Below, piece by piece: positions 17,688-25,234 of a stretch of DNA of 32,584 bases. Made by a program: the position numbers and the translations under genes. Positions within the stretch are counted from its first letter, which is position 1. Each line of letters starts with the position of its first letter. This DNA is from UBA11891 sp003533785 (GTDB taxonomy: Bacteria > Bacteroidota > Bacteroidia > Flavobacteriales > Flavobacteriaceae), in assembly GCA_949511625.1 (NCBI GenBank), contig CATFEX010000019.1, positions 1 through 32,584 of the forward strand, given 5' to 3'. The notes under the pieces were generated by a model that was not told the origin of the DNA, ran no database searches, and was given only the letters and a program-made list of their open reading frames with translations.

Positions 17688-18626
17688 TTAATAGGTGGTG
17701 CTTTTGATGGTATAGCGTTCTTGATGGGGACGGCCTTTGAGAATTAACTCAGCCAGAAACCCAGCAATGAAAAACTGCGATCCGAGGATCATTGTAGTTA
17801 ATGCGATATAAAACTCCGGACGGTCACTGATTAAACGACTGCTGGTGTGAACAAACAACTTATCAATACCTAGATAAGCAGTAAAGCCAAAGCCCAATAG
17901 AAGCATTAGGGTTCCAAGTAGTCCAAAGAAGTGCATGGGGTGTTTTCCAAATCGATGTAAAAACCATAAGGTGATAAGATCAAGAAATCCACGAACAAAA
18001 CGCTCCATCCCAAATTTAGAAGTACCATATTTACGCGCTTGATGCTGAACCGTTTTTTCGCCCATCTGGTGAAAACCGGTTTGTGCGGCAAGCACGGGAA
18101 TAAAACGGTGCATTTCACCGTAGACTTCAAGGGTCTGAACCACTTCTCTTTTATACACTTTCAAGCCGCAGTTGAAGTCATGTAAATAGATGCCAGATAC
18201 ACGCCTTGCTGCCCAATTGAACAAGCGAGAGGGGAGGTTTTTGAAAAGGAAGGAATCGTAGCGCTTTTTTTTCCACCCTGAAATAAGGTCCCATTGTTTT
18301 TCTTCCATTAAAGCGACCATGGGTAGAATTTCTTCCGGTGAATCCTGTAAATCGGCATCAAGGGTAACAACATATTTCCCCTGAACTTCAGAGAAGGCCG
18401 CGTGCAGTGCTTGTGATTTGCCAAAATTTTGAGCGAAGCGTATTCCTTTTACTGTATCATGTTTTTTTGCTAGCTCAGTAATGATGGACCAAGAATCATC
18501 GGTGCTCCCGTCGTCTACAAATAAAAGTTCGAAGGAATATCCTTTTAAGGATTTTTCAATCCATTGATACAATTCCTCCAACGATTCGGATTCATTTAAT
18601 AAAGGAACGACAAGGGAGAATTGCAT
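17688..18626 (-). CDS. GT2 glycosyltransferase, GtrB/ArnC/DPM1-like, membrane anchored
   Basis: Members of this group move a sugar from a nucleotide donor to a polyprenyl phosphate at the inner membrane. The 312 residues have the GT-A fold: VVPLLNESESL at the start, FVDDGSTDDS (36-45) and the metal-binding DAD in TLDADLQDSPEE (88-99). Two membrane helices follow at about 232-255 and 272-296, as in GtrB, which anchor the enzyme at the membrane. It is the second gene of the run, 40 bases after DUF4199 and 2 bases before the hexomutase. A polyprenyl-phosphate sugar donor for surface glycan or lipid A modification fits; the sugar itself is unknown. Confidence 0.9.
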   Translation of the reverse strand: MQFSLVVPLLNESESLEELYQWIEKSLKGYSFELLFVDDGSTDDSWSIITELAKKHDTVKGIRFAQNFGKSQALHAAFSEVQGKYVVTLDADLQDSPEEILPMVALMEEKQWDLISGWKKKRYDSFLFKNLPSRLFNWAARRVSGIYLHDFNCGLKVYKREVVQTLEVYGEMHRFIPVLAAQTGFHQMGEKTVQHQARKYGTSKFGMERFVRGFLDLITLWFLHRFGKHPMHFFGLLGTLMLLLGFGFTAYLGIDKLFVHTSSRLISDRPEFYIALTTMILGSQFFIAGFLAELILKGRPHQERYTIKSTTY

Positions 18627-18645
18627 CTGGGTTTCGAAATTTTAT

Positions 18646-18653
18646 CAAAGGTA
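18646..18653 (-). promoter_or_regulatory. Putative internal -7 box before the GT2 gene
   Basis: The minus strand reads TACCTTTG (consensus TAnnTTTG) in the 40-base gap between DUF4199 and GT2, about 20 bases before the GT2 ATG. No -33 TTTG is seen at the usual distance, where the DUF4199 coding end lies. It could allow the lower genes to be read separately. Confidence 0.3.
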
Positions 18654-18666
18654 CAAAACCATTGAT

Positions 18667-19191
18667 TTATTCCGGACGCGCTTTTTTTAGAATCAAACCA
18701 GCCACCAAAGAGGTAAGAAACCCGAAAAACAAACTAAAAATCAAGATAAAGCCAGCAATGACTCCAAAACCCTGAAACTTTTCCATCATATCCAATGCTG
18801 CATTCAGTTGTTCTTGAGTCATTTCTGGATTTTCATCTATTATTTTACTTTTAGTTAATTCAGATACTGTTTCCATATACGTTGGCTCGATAACATTCAT
18901 CAACAAACCAGTGTAGACCAAAGCAATAATGGCGGAAATTAAGGAGATTCCAAGACCTAGTTTTATGGCTTGACTTAAAGATAAAAAGCCTTCGTTGTCT
19001 TTGCGAAAGGTATAAATACCTAAAACGATGACGCCAATAGAAATGGCGTAATTTACATAGTTTACAAGAGGTTCTTGCCCGTAATGCATGTCGAGTGTAA
19101 ACAGCATTAGAGCAAAGATGACGGAAACCCCGCCTAAAATTCCTCCGAATTTAATCATGTAGGATGTATTCGTTTTCATTGGGTTATTCAT
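18667..19191 (-). CDS. DUF4199 family membrane protein
   Basis: This 174-residue protein has four predicted membrane helices: about 12-30, 39-58, 76-97 and a long one at 142-168. A charged loop (about 100-140, rich in Glu/Lys, with MTQEQLNAALDMMEKF) lies between the third and fourth. This layout matches the Bacteroidota-restricted DUF4199 family, which has no assigned function. It is first in the run leading to GT2, hexomutase and ABC exporter; in my recollection of other Flavobacteriaceae, DUF4199 and this GT2 are often neighbours. A role helping the membrane glycosyltransferase is therefore a fair guess but untested. A second in-frame ATG four codons in (MKTNTSYM) could be the real start. 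Confidence 0.82.
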   Translation of the reverse strand: MNNPMKTNTSYMIKFGGILGGVSVIFALMLFTLDMHYGQEPLVNYVNYAISIGVIVLGIYTFRKDNEGFLSLSQAIKLGLGISLISAIIALVYTGLLMNVIEPTYMETVSELTKSKIIDENPEMTQEQLNAALDMMEKFQGFGVIAGFILIFSLFFGFLTSLVAGLILKKARPE

Positions 19192-19214
19192 AAGATTAAG
19201 TGTTTGTATTTAAT

Positions 19215-19222
19215 CAAATGTA
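19215..19222 (-). promoter_or_regulatory. Putative -7 box for the DUF4199-GT2-mutase-exporter run
   Basis: The minus strand reads TACATTTG, matching TAnnTTTG, 23 bases before the DUF4199 ATG, so transcription would start about 15-18 bases before the gene. No clear -33 element is seen at the usual spacing. Confidence 0.38.
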
Positions 19223-19280
19223 CATTTTTTATGAATATAAATTTTACCTCCAACGGATAGGAAATTGTAACAAAAACATT

Positions 19281-19288
19281 TAAATTTG
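19281..19288 (+). promoter_or_regulatory. Putative -7 box for rpmE2
   Basis: TAAATTTG matches the Bacteroidota -7 consensus and lies 20 bases before the rpmE2 ATG. A TTG at 19265-19267 is too close for a normal -33 element. It forms a divergent arrangement with the DUF4199 box about 60 bases away. Confidence 0.42.
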
Positions 19289-19308
19289 CGCTCCATTATT
19301 AAAAAAAC

Positions 19309-19560
19309 ATGAAAGCAGATATTCATCCAGATTCCTATCGATTGGTCGCCTTCAAGGATATGTCCAACGAAGATATTTTTATTACTAAATCGACAGCCGA
19401 AAGTAAAGAAACCATAGAAGTTGAAGGGGCTGAATATCCTCTAATAAAACTTGAAATTTCGAGAACATCACACCCCTACTATACTGGAAAATCAAAACTT
19501 GTAGACACTGCTGGGCGTATTGATAAATTCAAGAATAAATATTCTAAGTTTAACAAATAG
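19309..19560 (+). CDS. rpmE2: Type B 50S ribosomal protein L31
   Basis: This 83-residue basic protein starts MKADIHPDSYRLVAFKDMSN and contains the L31 core SRTSHPYYTGKSKLVDTAGRIDKF, split here only by normal variation. It has no cysteine at all, so it is the zinc-free type B form rather than the CxxC-containing type A. In many bacteria type B replaces type A under zinc shortage; many Bacteroidota appear to have only type B, so zinc control should not be assumed. No Zur-like palindrome is apparent upstream. The gene stands alone between a -7 box and a strong terminator, divergent from DUF4199. Confidence 0.96.
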   Translation: MKADIHPDSYRLVAFKDMSNEDIFITKSTAESKETIEVEGAEYPLIKLEISRTSHPYYTGKSKLVDTAGRIDKFKNKYSKFNK

Positions 19561-19580
19561 GACCAACCCTCACGATATAC

Positions 19581-19605
19581 AAACCGCCTAGGGCGGTTTT
19601 TTTTT
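19581..19605 (+). terminator. Rho-independent terminator after rpmE2
   Basis: AAACCGCC (19581-19588) pairs with GGCGGTTT (19592-19599) around a 3-base loop, followed by a run of T to 19605. The T-tract is on the + strand, so it serves rpmE2. It touches the stop of the convergent peptide-binding lipoprotein gene and may also slow that transcript. Confidence 0.9.
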
Positions 19606-21226
19606 ATTCCTTTTTTACCGTTTTCAACTGCAAAATATTGATTGGATTCATGGACAGTCCCTTGACATTCTTTTGGGCAAAACGAATGGCTTGATCGTAA
19701 TAGAGGGGGATAACAGGGTACTCACTTAACATCAAACGATTCATCTGCCGGTAGTGCTTTGCTCTTTTTTTAGGATTTTTAATCAAATAGCTTTCCTCAA
19801 ACCATTGATCGTATTGTGCATTTGAATAATGGGTATAATTGGGTCCATTGGGCGAAAAGTTTTTGGAGTAGAATAAACCAAGGTAATTTTCTGCATCGGG
19901 GTAATCAGCAATCCAACTGGCTCTAAACAACTCCAACTTACCAGATGTTTTGGCTTGGCGGAGACTCGCTGTGGGCATTAAGTCGATCTGAATTCGAATG
20001 CCTATTTTTTCCAATTCTCTTTGAATGTATTGACACATATCCAAATAATTAGCATCGGTTGCGAGCCGAAGGCTCGGTTGTATGCCTGTATCTTTTATAT
20101 AGGCATTCACTAGTTCACGTGCGCGGGGGGGATTCCATATTTTTGTTTCTTCATGGATTTGCCCAGGCAATCCAATAGGGATGAACCCTTGTGAAGCGGG
20201 AAACCCAATATTATTTCGTAAATATAGAATCATTTTTTCCCGATCAAACCCTCTAAAGATAGCTTCCCTGATTTGGGCAGATTGGATCGCGGGATTATCA
20301 GATTCCATGTAAATCCCTATATATTCTGTATTTAGATAGGGACCTACCTGTAAATTTATTTTGGATTGATATTTGGGCTGAAGGGATCCGGTAGCGGTGA
20401 GTAATTCATCTTTATAAGAAGTGTCTATGGAATTTAGAAAATCTAATTTACCCTGAAGAAAGAGCATGAATTCGCTTTGTATGTCAGGGATGAATTGAAT
20501 GGCAATGGATTCCAAATAGGGGAGTGGGATGCCCAACTCGTCTTTTTCATAGAATTGTGGATTCTTTCTCAAAACCAGCTTCACATCCTCTTCCCAAAAT
20601 TGAAACTGAAAAGGCCCCGTTCCAATGGGTCGTTTTCGGAATTGAGCTCCCTGTTGAGTAACCGCCTCATGAGGAACTACAGAACAATAACGCATCGATA
20701 AAAGCCCTAAAAAAGCTGGAAAAGATTTGTGCATACGGATCACCAGTGTGAGATTGTCTTTGGCGTAATAGTCTTTCACATTTTGTAATACCCACCCCCC
20801 TGGCGAGGCAAGTTCGGGATCGATTAACCGATTGAAACTGTACACAAAATCTGCTGCGACAACTTTCCGACTTCTTTGTGATCCAAAGACTTCCGATTCA
20901 TGAAAATAGATATCGTCCCGAAGGGTGAAGACATAATCCAGTCCATCTTCACTTATCTTCCATTCTCTAGCAATGTCAGGCTGTACCTCAAGATTTTCAT
21001 CCAACTGAACCAATCCATTGAACATTTGGTTGATAGGCCAAATGTTTTGAGGGTTACGAGCAAAAGCGGGGTCCAAACTCGTCACATTGCGATATTCATT
21101 GTATCGAAAAACATCCTTATCTGTGAATGAATTTTGAGGCCCCTGACAGCACCACCAATTGGTGATTACAAAAAACAGCAACAGTTTATAATGAAGTGTA
21201 TTCCAAGAGATGTGCAAACGATGCAT
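19604..21226 (-). CDS. Peptide-type ABC substrate-binding lipoprotein (SBP family 5)
   Basis: This 540-residue protein resembles OppA/DppA-type binding proteins: an early DVFRYNEYRNVTSLDPAFAR segment, DIAREWKISEDGLDYVFTLR, the conserved RKVVAADFVYSFNRLIDPE block and a late FSPNGPNYTHYSNAQYD region. The N-terminus (charged stretch, LLLFFVITNWWCC) looks like a lipoprotein signal, with Cys26 or Cys27 as the lipidated residue, although tryptophans before the cysteine make the lipobox atypical. No permease or ATPase gene is nearby, so it is an orphan; it may serve a distant transporter or have another role such as peptide or signal sensing. It is divergent from mtaB with only 38 bases between them. 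Family is secure, ligand unknown. Confidence 0.88.
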   Translation of the reverse strand: MHRLHISWNTLHYKLLLFFVITNWWCCQGPQNSFTDKDVFRYNEYRNVTSLDPAFARNPQNIWPINQMFNGLVQLDENLEVQPDIAREWKISEDGLDYVFTLRDDIYFHESEVFGSQRSRKVVAADFVYSFNRLIDPELASPGGWVLQNVKDYYAKDNLTLVIRMHKSFPAFLGLLSMRYCSVVPHEAVTQQGAQFRKRPIGTGPFQFQFWEEDVKLVLRKNPQFYEKDELGIPLPYLESIAIQFIPDIQSEFMLFLQGKLDFLNSIDTSYKDELLTATGSLQPKYQSKINLQVGPYLNTEYIGIYMESDNPAIQSAQIREAIFRGFDREKMILYLRNNIGFPASQGFIPIGLPGQIHEETKIWNPPRARELVNAYIKDTGIQPSLRLATDANYLDMCQYIQRELEKIGIRIQIDLMPTASLRQAKTSGKLELFRASWIADYPDAENYLGLFYSKNFSPNGPNYTHYSNAQYDQWFEESYLIKNPKKRAKHYRQMNRLMLSEYPVIPLYYDQAIRFAQKNVKGLSMNPINILQLKTVKKE

Positions 21227-21232
21227 AGTTAC

Positions 21233-21240
21233 TATATTTG
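21233..21240 (+). promoter_or_regulatory. Putative -7 box for mtaB
   Basis: TATATTTG fits TAnnTTTG inside the 38-base divergent gap, 24 bases before the proposed TTG start. A -33 element would lie inside the start of the lipoprotein gene, and I see no TTTG there. Confidence 0.45.
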
Positions 21241-21264
21241 TGGTAAATTTAAGGATAAACTATT

Positions 21265-22608
21265 TTGACTCCAGCGTCTTCTTCTGATGTATCAATTCCA
21301 ATTCGAAAAAAAGTAGCTTTCTACACCCTTGGTTGCAAGCTCAATTTTTCGGAAACAGCTACTATTGCAAGAGATTTTTCAAATGAAGAATTTGAGCGAG
21401 TGGCTTTTGAAAAACCAGCCGATATTTACGTGATTAATACGTGTTCGGTAACCGATAACGCAGATAAAAAATTCAAAGGATTGGTCAAAAGGGCTTTGTC
21501 CAAAAATCCGAATGCCTTTGTGGCTGCCATTGGATGCTATGCACAATTACAACCCGAACAGTTGGCGGCTATTGACGGAGTTGATTTGGTTTTGGGCGCC
21601 ACTGAAAAGTTTAAATTGACTGCCTATCTGAATGATTTGACTAAAAAGGAGAATCCTGAAGTACACGCTTGTGAGATTGAAGAAGTTGATTTCTATGAAA
21701 GTGGCTTTTCATTAGGTGACCGAACCCGATCTTTTCTTAAAGTTCAAGACGGCTGCGATTATAAATGTACTTATTGTACCATTCCTCAAGCACGTGGTAT
21801 TTCCAGGAGTGATCGTTTGGAGAACGTGATTTCAAACGCAAAAAATATTGCGGCCCAAGGAATCCGTGAAATTGTGCTTACCGGTGTCAATATTGGCGAC
21901 TATGGTAAAGGTGAATTTGGGAATAAAAAGCACGAACACACTTTCCTAGAGCTTATTCAGGCTCTCGATAGAGTTGAAGGCGTCGAACGTATTCGTATTT
22001 CATCTATTGAACCTAATTTACTACAAGATGAGACCATCGAATTTGTATCCCAAAGCCAGCGTTTTGTTCCTCATTTTCATATTCCTTTACAAAGCGGGAG
22101 CGATCAGATATTGAATAAAATGAAGCGTCGGTATCTTTCTGGTTTATACAGGGAGCGTGTTAAAAAGATTAAATCTTTAATGCCAGATGCTTGTATTGGT
22201 GTAGACGTAATTGTGGGTTTTCCTGGGGAAACTGAAGAACACTTTTTAGAGACTTTTCGTTTTTTAGAAGAACTTCCCGTATCGTATTTGCACGTATTTA
22301 CATATTCAGAACGCCCAAATACCGAGGCCGTATCTTTGGCGAATCCCATTCCAATGGAACTGCGAAGTAAAAGAAGCAAATTGCTGAGGTCGTTGTCGGT
22401 AAAAAAGCGACATCAATTCTACGAATCACAATTGGGTAAGGAAGTTGAAGTACTTTTTGAAAATGAAAATAAAAAAGGATACATACAAGGATTCAGCACC
22501 AACTATGTAAAAGTCCGGTCGCCTTGGAATCCTGAATGGGTGAATACAACCCTCAAAGTGCGTTTAGAGACAATTGATGAGGGCGGTTATGTTCGTTTTA
22601 GCCTATAA
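21265..22608 (+). CDS. mtaB: tRNA t6A37 methylthiotransferase MtaB
   Basis: The enzyme adds a methylthio group to t6A37 of tRNAs reading ANN codons. The 447 residues contain an N-terminal UPF0004 domain with Cys24 (LGCKLN), Cys60 (NTCSVTD) and Cys91 (IGCYAQ), the radical-SAM CxxxCxxC with Cys164, Cys168 and Cys171 (DGCDYKCTYC), and a C-terminal TRAM-like domain. The CKLN spelling is typical for MtaB rather than MiaB or RimO. The start is unusual: an in-frame TAA at 21256-21258 leaves only TTG (21265) or ATT (21262) upstream of the conserved KKVAFYTLGCKLN, and no nearby ATG exists. An AAGGA about 10 bases before the TTG supports it. The stop overlaps the convergent GNAT-like gene by 6 bases. 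Confidence 0.95.
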   Translation: MTPASSSDVSIPIRKKVAFYTLGCKLNFSETATIARDFSNEEFERVAFEKPADIYVINTCSVTDNADKKFKGLVKRALSKNPNAFVAAIGCYAQLQPEQLAAIDGVDLVLGATEKFKLTAYLNDLTKKENPEVHACEIEEVDFYESGFSLGDRTRSFLKVQDGCDYKCTYCTIPQARGISRSDRLENVISNAKNIAAQGIREIVLTGVNIGDYGKGEFGNKKHEHTFLELIQALDRVEGVERIRISSIEPNLLQDETIEFVSQSQRFVPHFHIPLQSGSDQILNKMKRRYLSGLYRERVKKIKSLMPDACIGVDVIVGFPGETEEHFLETFRFLEELPVSYLHVFTYSERPNTEAVSLANPIPMELRSKRSKLLRSLSVKKRHQFYESQLGKEVEVLFENENKKGYIQGFSTNYVKVRSPWNPEWVNTTLKVRLETIDEGGYVRFSL

Positions 22609-22896
22609 CTTGATTCCTACAGGAAGAAGCGATTTGTAGGATTTATTCCGGCGAACAAAGCCTGCAATCTTTGGAGAAGTAGGAACCACTTTCAATTTTT
22701 TTTCCCTTAGCATCTCCAATACTGTTTTTATAAACTCTTCTTCAAATTTTTTTGATTGGATGGCTTTTGGGATAGAAAGCTTCGTTAAAAATATTTTCCT
22801 TTCTTGTTCTGCGTATTCAATACGGGCCATCTCATTTTGAGTGGTGTATTCAAATTGGCGTAAAAATTCGTTGTTAACAATTGCTTCCGTTGTCAT
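22603..22896 (-). CDS. Small GNAT-like protein (YjdJ/PF14542 type), degenerate
   Basis: These 97 residues match the short GNAT-type family in layout: a beta-rich N-terminal half (FEYTTQNEMARIEYAEQERKI), an amphipathic helix (FEEEFIKTVLEMLREKKL, 51-68) and the closing motif VVPTSPKIAGFVRRNKSY (70-87). Active members bind acetyl-CoA through a Gly-rich turn before the helix and usually have a cysteine in the closing motif (P.CP). Here the turn reads AIQSKKFEEEF with no glycine and the cysteine position is Ser74, so acetyl transfer is doubtful. Its partner or substrate is unknown. It stands alone and converges on mtaB with overlapping stops. Confidence 0.7.
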   Translation of the reverse strand: MTTEAIVNNEFLRQFEYTTQNEMARIEYAEQERKIFLTKLSIPKAIQSKKFEEEFIKTVLEMLREKKLKVVPTSPKIAGFVRRNKSYKSLLPVGIKL

Positions 22897-22949
22897 AAAT
22901 TTTGGTTTTCTTGTTCAGGATAATGTAGCTCCAGAGATTAAAGAGACTA

Positions 22950-22957
22950 CAAATTTA
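22950..22957 (-). promoter_or_regulatory. Putative -7 box for the GNAT-like gene
   Basis: The minus strand reads TAAATTTG (TAnnTTTG), giving a leader of about 45 bases before the ATG. No -33 partner was found, so the call is weak. It lies back to back with the hydrolase -7 box. Confidence 0.35.
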
Positions 22958-22975
22958 CAAAAAATAGTTTTTATC

Positions 22976-22983
22976 TATTTTTG
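22976..22983 (+). promoter_or_regulatory. Putative -7 box for the hydrolase/transglycosylase pair
   Basis: TATTTTTG fits TAnnTTTG, with a partial -33 match (TTTA at 22954-22957, 18 bases upstream). It ends only 5 bases before the hydrolase ATG, so if real the transcript would begin at or within a few bases of the start codon. Confidence 0.38.
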
Positions 22984-22988
22984 TTCCT

Positions 22989-23675
22989 ATGGAGACCACC
23001 CATCTATATGTGATGCCAGGCATGGCAGCAAGCCCAAAAATATTTGAATTTTTGGAGTTTCCTCCGAATATCATTGTCCATTGGCTCAGTTGGATTCCTC
23101 CCATAGCCAATGAGGATATCCGATCCTATGCCCAACGAATGAGTACAAGGATAGGCGAGCAAGAGCCCGTATTGTTAGGTGTTTCTTTTGGTGGAATATT
23201 GGTTCAAGAAATAGCTCAATGCATTAAAGTTAAAAAAGTAATTATAGTGTCAAGTGTGAAATCTAGAGAAGAGCTTCCTTTAACAATGCGATTGTCACAA
23301 AAAACAAATGCGCACAAATTATTACCCCTGCATTGGGTTGAAAATATTGAAGCCTTAGCCCTATTTGCCTTTGGGAAAGCCATTAAGAGAAGGTTATCAC
23401 TCTATAGAAAGTATTTGTCCGAGCGAGATGTTGACTATTTGCGTTGGTCCATTCACACTATTGTGAATTGGAACCCTCCTGAATTCACCAAAAATCTGGT
23501 TCATATTCATGGAACTGATGACACCGTTTTTCCAATCAAATCAATTACCGAACCGGTGATCAAAATCAAAGGTGAGCACGCGATGATTATCACTCATAAA
23601 AATTGGTTCAATACCCATCTCCCAGAGCTCGTATTACAGGAAAAAGTTGAAGTAAAACCAACAGTGGTTCTCTAA
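22989..23675 (+). CDS. Alpha/beta hydrolase family protein
   Basis: This 228-residue protein has the fold's three catalytic residues in order: Ser66 in the elbow GVSFGG (64-69), Asp178 in HGTDDTVFP (174-182) and His197 in GEHAMII. The cap between them (about 95-160) is helical and basic. There is no signal peptide, so it is likely cytoplasmic. It begins with METTHLYVMPGMAASPKIFE, an oxyanion-loop-like start. The next gene, a lytic transglycosylase, starts 10 bases after the stop, so the two are probably one transcript, although no functional link is obvious. The true substrate (ester, thioester or lactone) cannot be told. No Shine-Dalgarno sequence precedes the ATG, as is common in Bacteroidota. 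Confidence 0.85.
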   Translation: METTHLYVMPGMAASPKIFEFLEFPPNIIVHWLSWIPPIANEDIRSYAQRMSTRIGEQEPVLLGVSFGGILVQEIAQCIKVKKVIIVSSVKSREELPLTMRLSQKTNAHKLLPLHWVENIEALALFAFGKAIKRRLSLYRKYLSERDVDYLRWSIHTIVNWNPPEFTKNLVHIHGTDDTVFPIKSITEPVIKIKGEHAMIITHKNWFNTHLPELVLQEKVEVKPTVVL

Positions 23676-23685
23676 ATAAAAAATT

Positions 23686-24579
23686 ATGAAAAAAATTGGA
23701 TTAGTGATTGTGATTGTGTTTGGGATTTCCGCCAGTACGACATTGAAATGGAGATCGGCATTTTCTTCTAAGGAGCCCAATCCAAATTACAAAATATATG
23801 CCCTTGAATTGCCCGAATCGGTAGAGTTTGCAGGGGAAAAAATGGTATTGGAACGTGCTGATTTGAGAGAAAGACTGGACCGAGAACTTTTGGTGAATAC
23901 TTATTGGCAGTCGAATATGATGCTTCTTCTCAAAAGGGCCAATAAATACTTTCCTATTCTCGAACAAATATTGGAAGAAGAAGGAATTCCATCCGATTTC
24001 AAATATCTTGCCGTAATTGAAAGTGGTTTGGCCAATGTGCGATCTCCAAAAGGGGCTTCCGGATTTTGGCAAATAATGCGAACAACAGGTCGAGAAATGG
24101 GACTGGAAGTCAATAACAATGTGGATGAACGTTACCATCTTGAAATGGCCACACATGTGGCTTGTCAGTACTTGAAAAAAGCCAAAAATAAATTAGGCTC
24201 TTGGACACTTGCTGCGGCGGCATACAATAGAGGAATTAATGGGATTCAAAAAAAATTAGATCTCCAACAAGCCGATTCTTATTATGATCTGTATCTGGGT
24301 AGTGAGACTTCTCGTTACATGTTTCGCATCTTGGCCATTAAAGAAATTATGGAATCACCAGAACGTTACGGTTTTATATTTGAAGAAAAAGATTTGTATC
24401 AGCAGATTCCAACCAGAAAGGTACCGCTCGATACAGCCATAACAAACTTATCTCGATTCGCACAACAAATGAAGATTGATTACAATCAGTTGAAATTACA
24501 CAACCCTTGGCTGCTTCAAAACCATTTGAATAACAAGTCTAGAAAATATTACGAAATACGGCTGCCTTTGATGCCATGA
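23686..24579 (+). CDS. Lytic transglycosylase, MltD/SLT-like
   Basis: The product would cleave peptidoglycan glycan strands, forming 1,6-anhydro ends, in the periplasm. The 297 residues begin with a signal sequence or anchor (KKIGLVIVIVFGISAST). The SLT domain has the catalytic Glu112 in AVIESGLAN, then SPKGASGFWQIM (120-131) and AAAAYNRGINGI. The C-terminal 60 or so residues (YQQIPTRKVPLDTAITNLSRF...) resemble the segment before a LysM repeat in MltD, but no full LysM repeat follows; E. coli MltD, by comparison, is 452 residues with two LysM domains. It shares a transcript with the hydrolase and ends 5 bases from the convergent TPR-like gene. Confidence 0.92.
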   Translation: MKKIGLVIVIVFGISASTTLKWRSAFSSKEPNPNYKIYALELPESVEFAGEKMVLERADLRERLDRELLVNTYWQSNMMLLLKRANKYFPILEQILEEEGIPSDFKYLAVIESGLANVRSPKGASGFWQIMRTTGREMGLEVNNNVDERYHLEMATHVACQYLKKAKNKLGSWTLAAAAYNRGINGIQKKLDLQQADSYYDLYLGSETSRYMFRILAIKEIMESPERYGFIFEEKDLYQQIPTRKVPLDTAITNLSRFAQQMKIDYNQLKLHNPWLLQNHLNNKSRKYYEIRLPLMP

Positions 24580-24584
24580 AGTAA

Positions 24585-25100
24585 CTAGATCTTCTTCATT
24601 TGTTGTTGCATCATTTTCAGTTGAGCCGTCATCATACCATGGCTGTCCAATTTTTTGGCTTCGGCTAACAAGGCTGTGGCTTCTCTTTTACGTCTTTTTT
24701 GCATCAAAATACCCGCTAAACTCATTTTGGCCATAGCCAAATCATGTTTCATATTTAGTCCCAATTCAATGGCTTTTTTGAAGTGTTTCTCAGCTTGGGT
24801 CAAATTGGTTTGCGATTGAATTATACCATGTAGATAATAAAAATAGCCCTGCTGTTTGGTCACCAAATTAGCTTTCGGATTGGGGATTCGGTTCAACCAC
24901 TTTTCGGTTCCTGCAAAATCTTGCTTTCTGAGGCGGAGGAAAGCAAGGAATATCAACTCATTTTTGAAGTATAATAGAACAAACATACCTGAAAGAAGAA
25001 GCAAAAATAGACCATTACCGATTTCACTGTCGATAAACTGCTGAAGGCCCACACCTAGAATGCCAACAGCCAAGATGAGTTTTATGATTTTTGGGAACAT
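24585..25100 (-). CDS. Membrane-anchored TPR-like protein
   Basis: This 171-residue protein starts with two membrane helices (about 5-22 and 29-50). A soluble helical part follows whose repeated helix pairs look like tetratricopeptide repeats: QQGYFYYLHGIIQSQTNLTQ, AEKHFKKAIELGL and SLAGILMQKRRKREATALLA. The C-terminal end is basic. Such proteins often act as docking scaffolds at the inner membrane; no partner can be named. I recall similar small proteins in other Flavobacteriaceae, so it looks conserved rather than spurious. It is divergent from rpmH and shares a 134-base promoter region with it. Confidence 0.8.
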   Translation of the reverse strand: MFPKIIKLILAVGILGVGLQQFIDSEIGNGLFLLLLSGMFVLLYFKNELIFLAFLRLRKQDFAGTEKWLNRIPNPKANLVTKQQGYFYYLHGIIQSQTNLTQAEKHFKKAIELGLNMKHDLAMAKMSLAGILMQKRRKREATALLAEAKKLDSHGMMTAQLKMMQQQMKKI

Positions 25101-25115
25101 ATTTTTTATTTATCT

Positions 25116-25123
25116 CAAAAGTA
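25116..25123 (-). promoter_or_regulatory. Putative -7 box for the TPR-like gene
   Basis: The minus strand reads TACTTTTG (TAnnTTTG), about 15 bases before the ATG. No -33 TTTG is seen at the usual distance. Confidence 0.35.
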
Positions 25124-25154
25124 GTAAAAATAGCTTTTTGACCTTTAGTTTTGT

Positions 25155-25185
25155 TTTGGATAAGCAAAAAGATATTCTATATTTG
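25155..25185 (+). promoter_or_regulatory. Bacteroidota-type promoter of rpmH
   Basis: TTTG at 25155-25158 and TATATTTG at 25178-25185 are separated by 19 bases, an excellent match to the Bacteroidota primary sigma factor consensus (TTTG, about 19, TAnnTTTG). Transcription should start near 25191, leaving a leader of about 45 bases before the rpmH ATG. Confidence 0.78.
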
Positions 25186-25234
25186 CACCGCTTTAGGAGT
25201 TCGCTTTCCAAATAGCGTTTTAAGCAGACATAAC

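Noticed and set aside
23701..24156. 151-residue open frame antisense to the lytic transglycosylase
   Set aside because: It is opposite a conserved catalytic domain, and its composition looks like a shadow of that gene.
25151..25234. Upstream extension of the L34 frame from a TTG
   Set aside because: It would overlap the -33/-7 promoter, and L34 proteins start at the MKRTFQP methionine at 25235.
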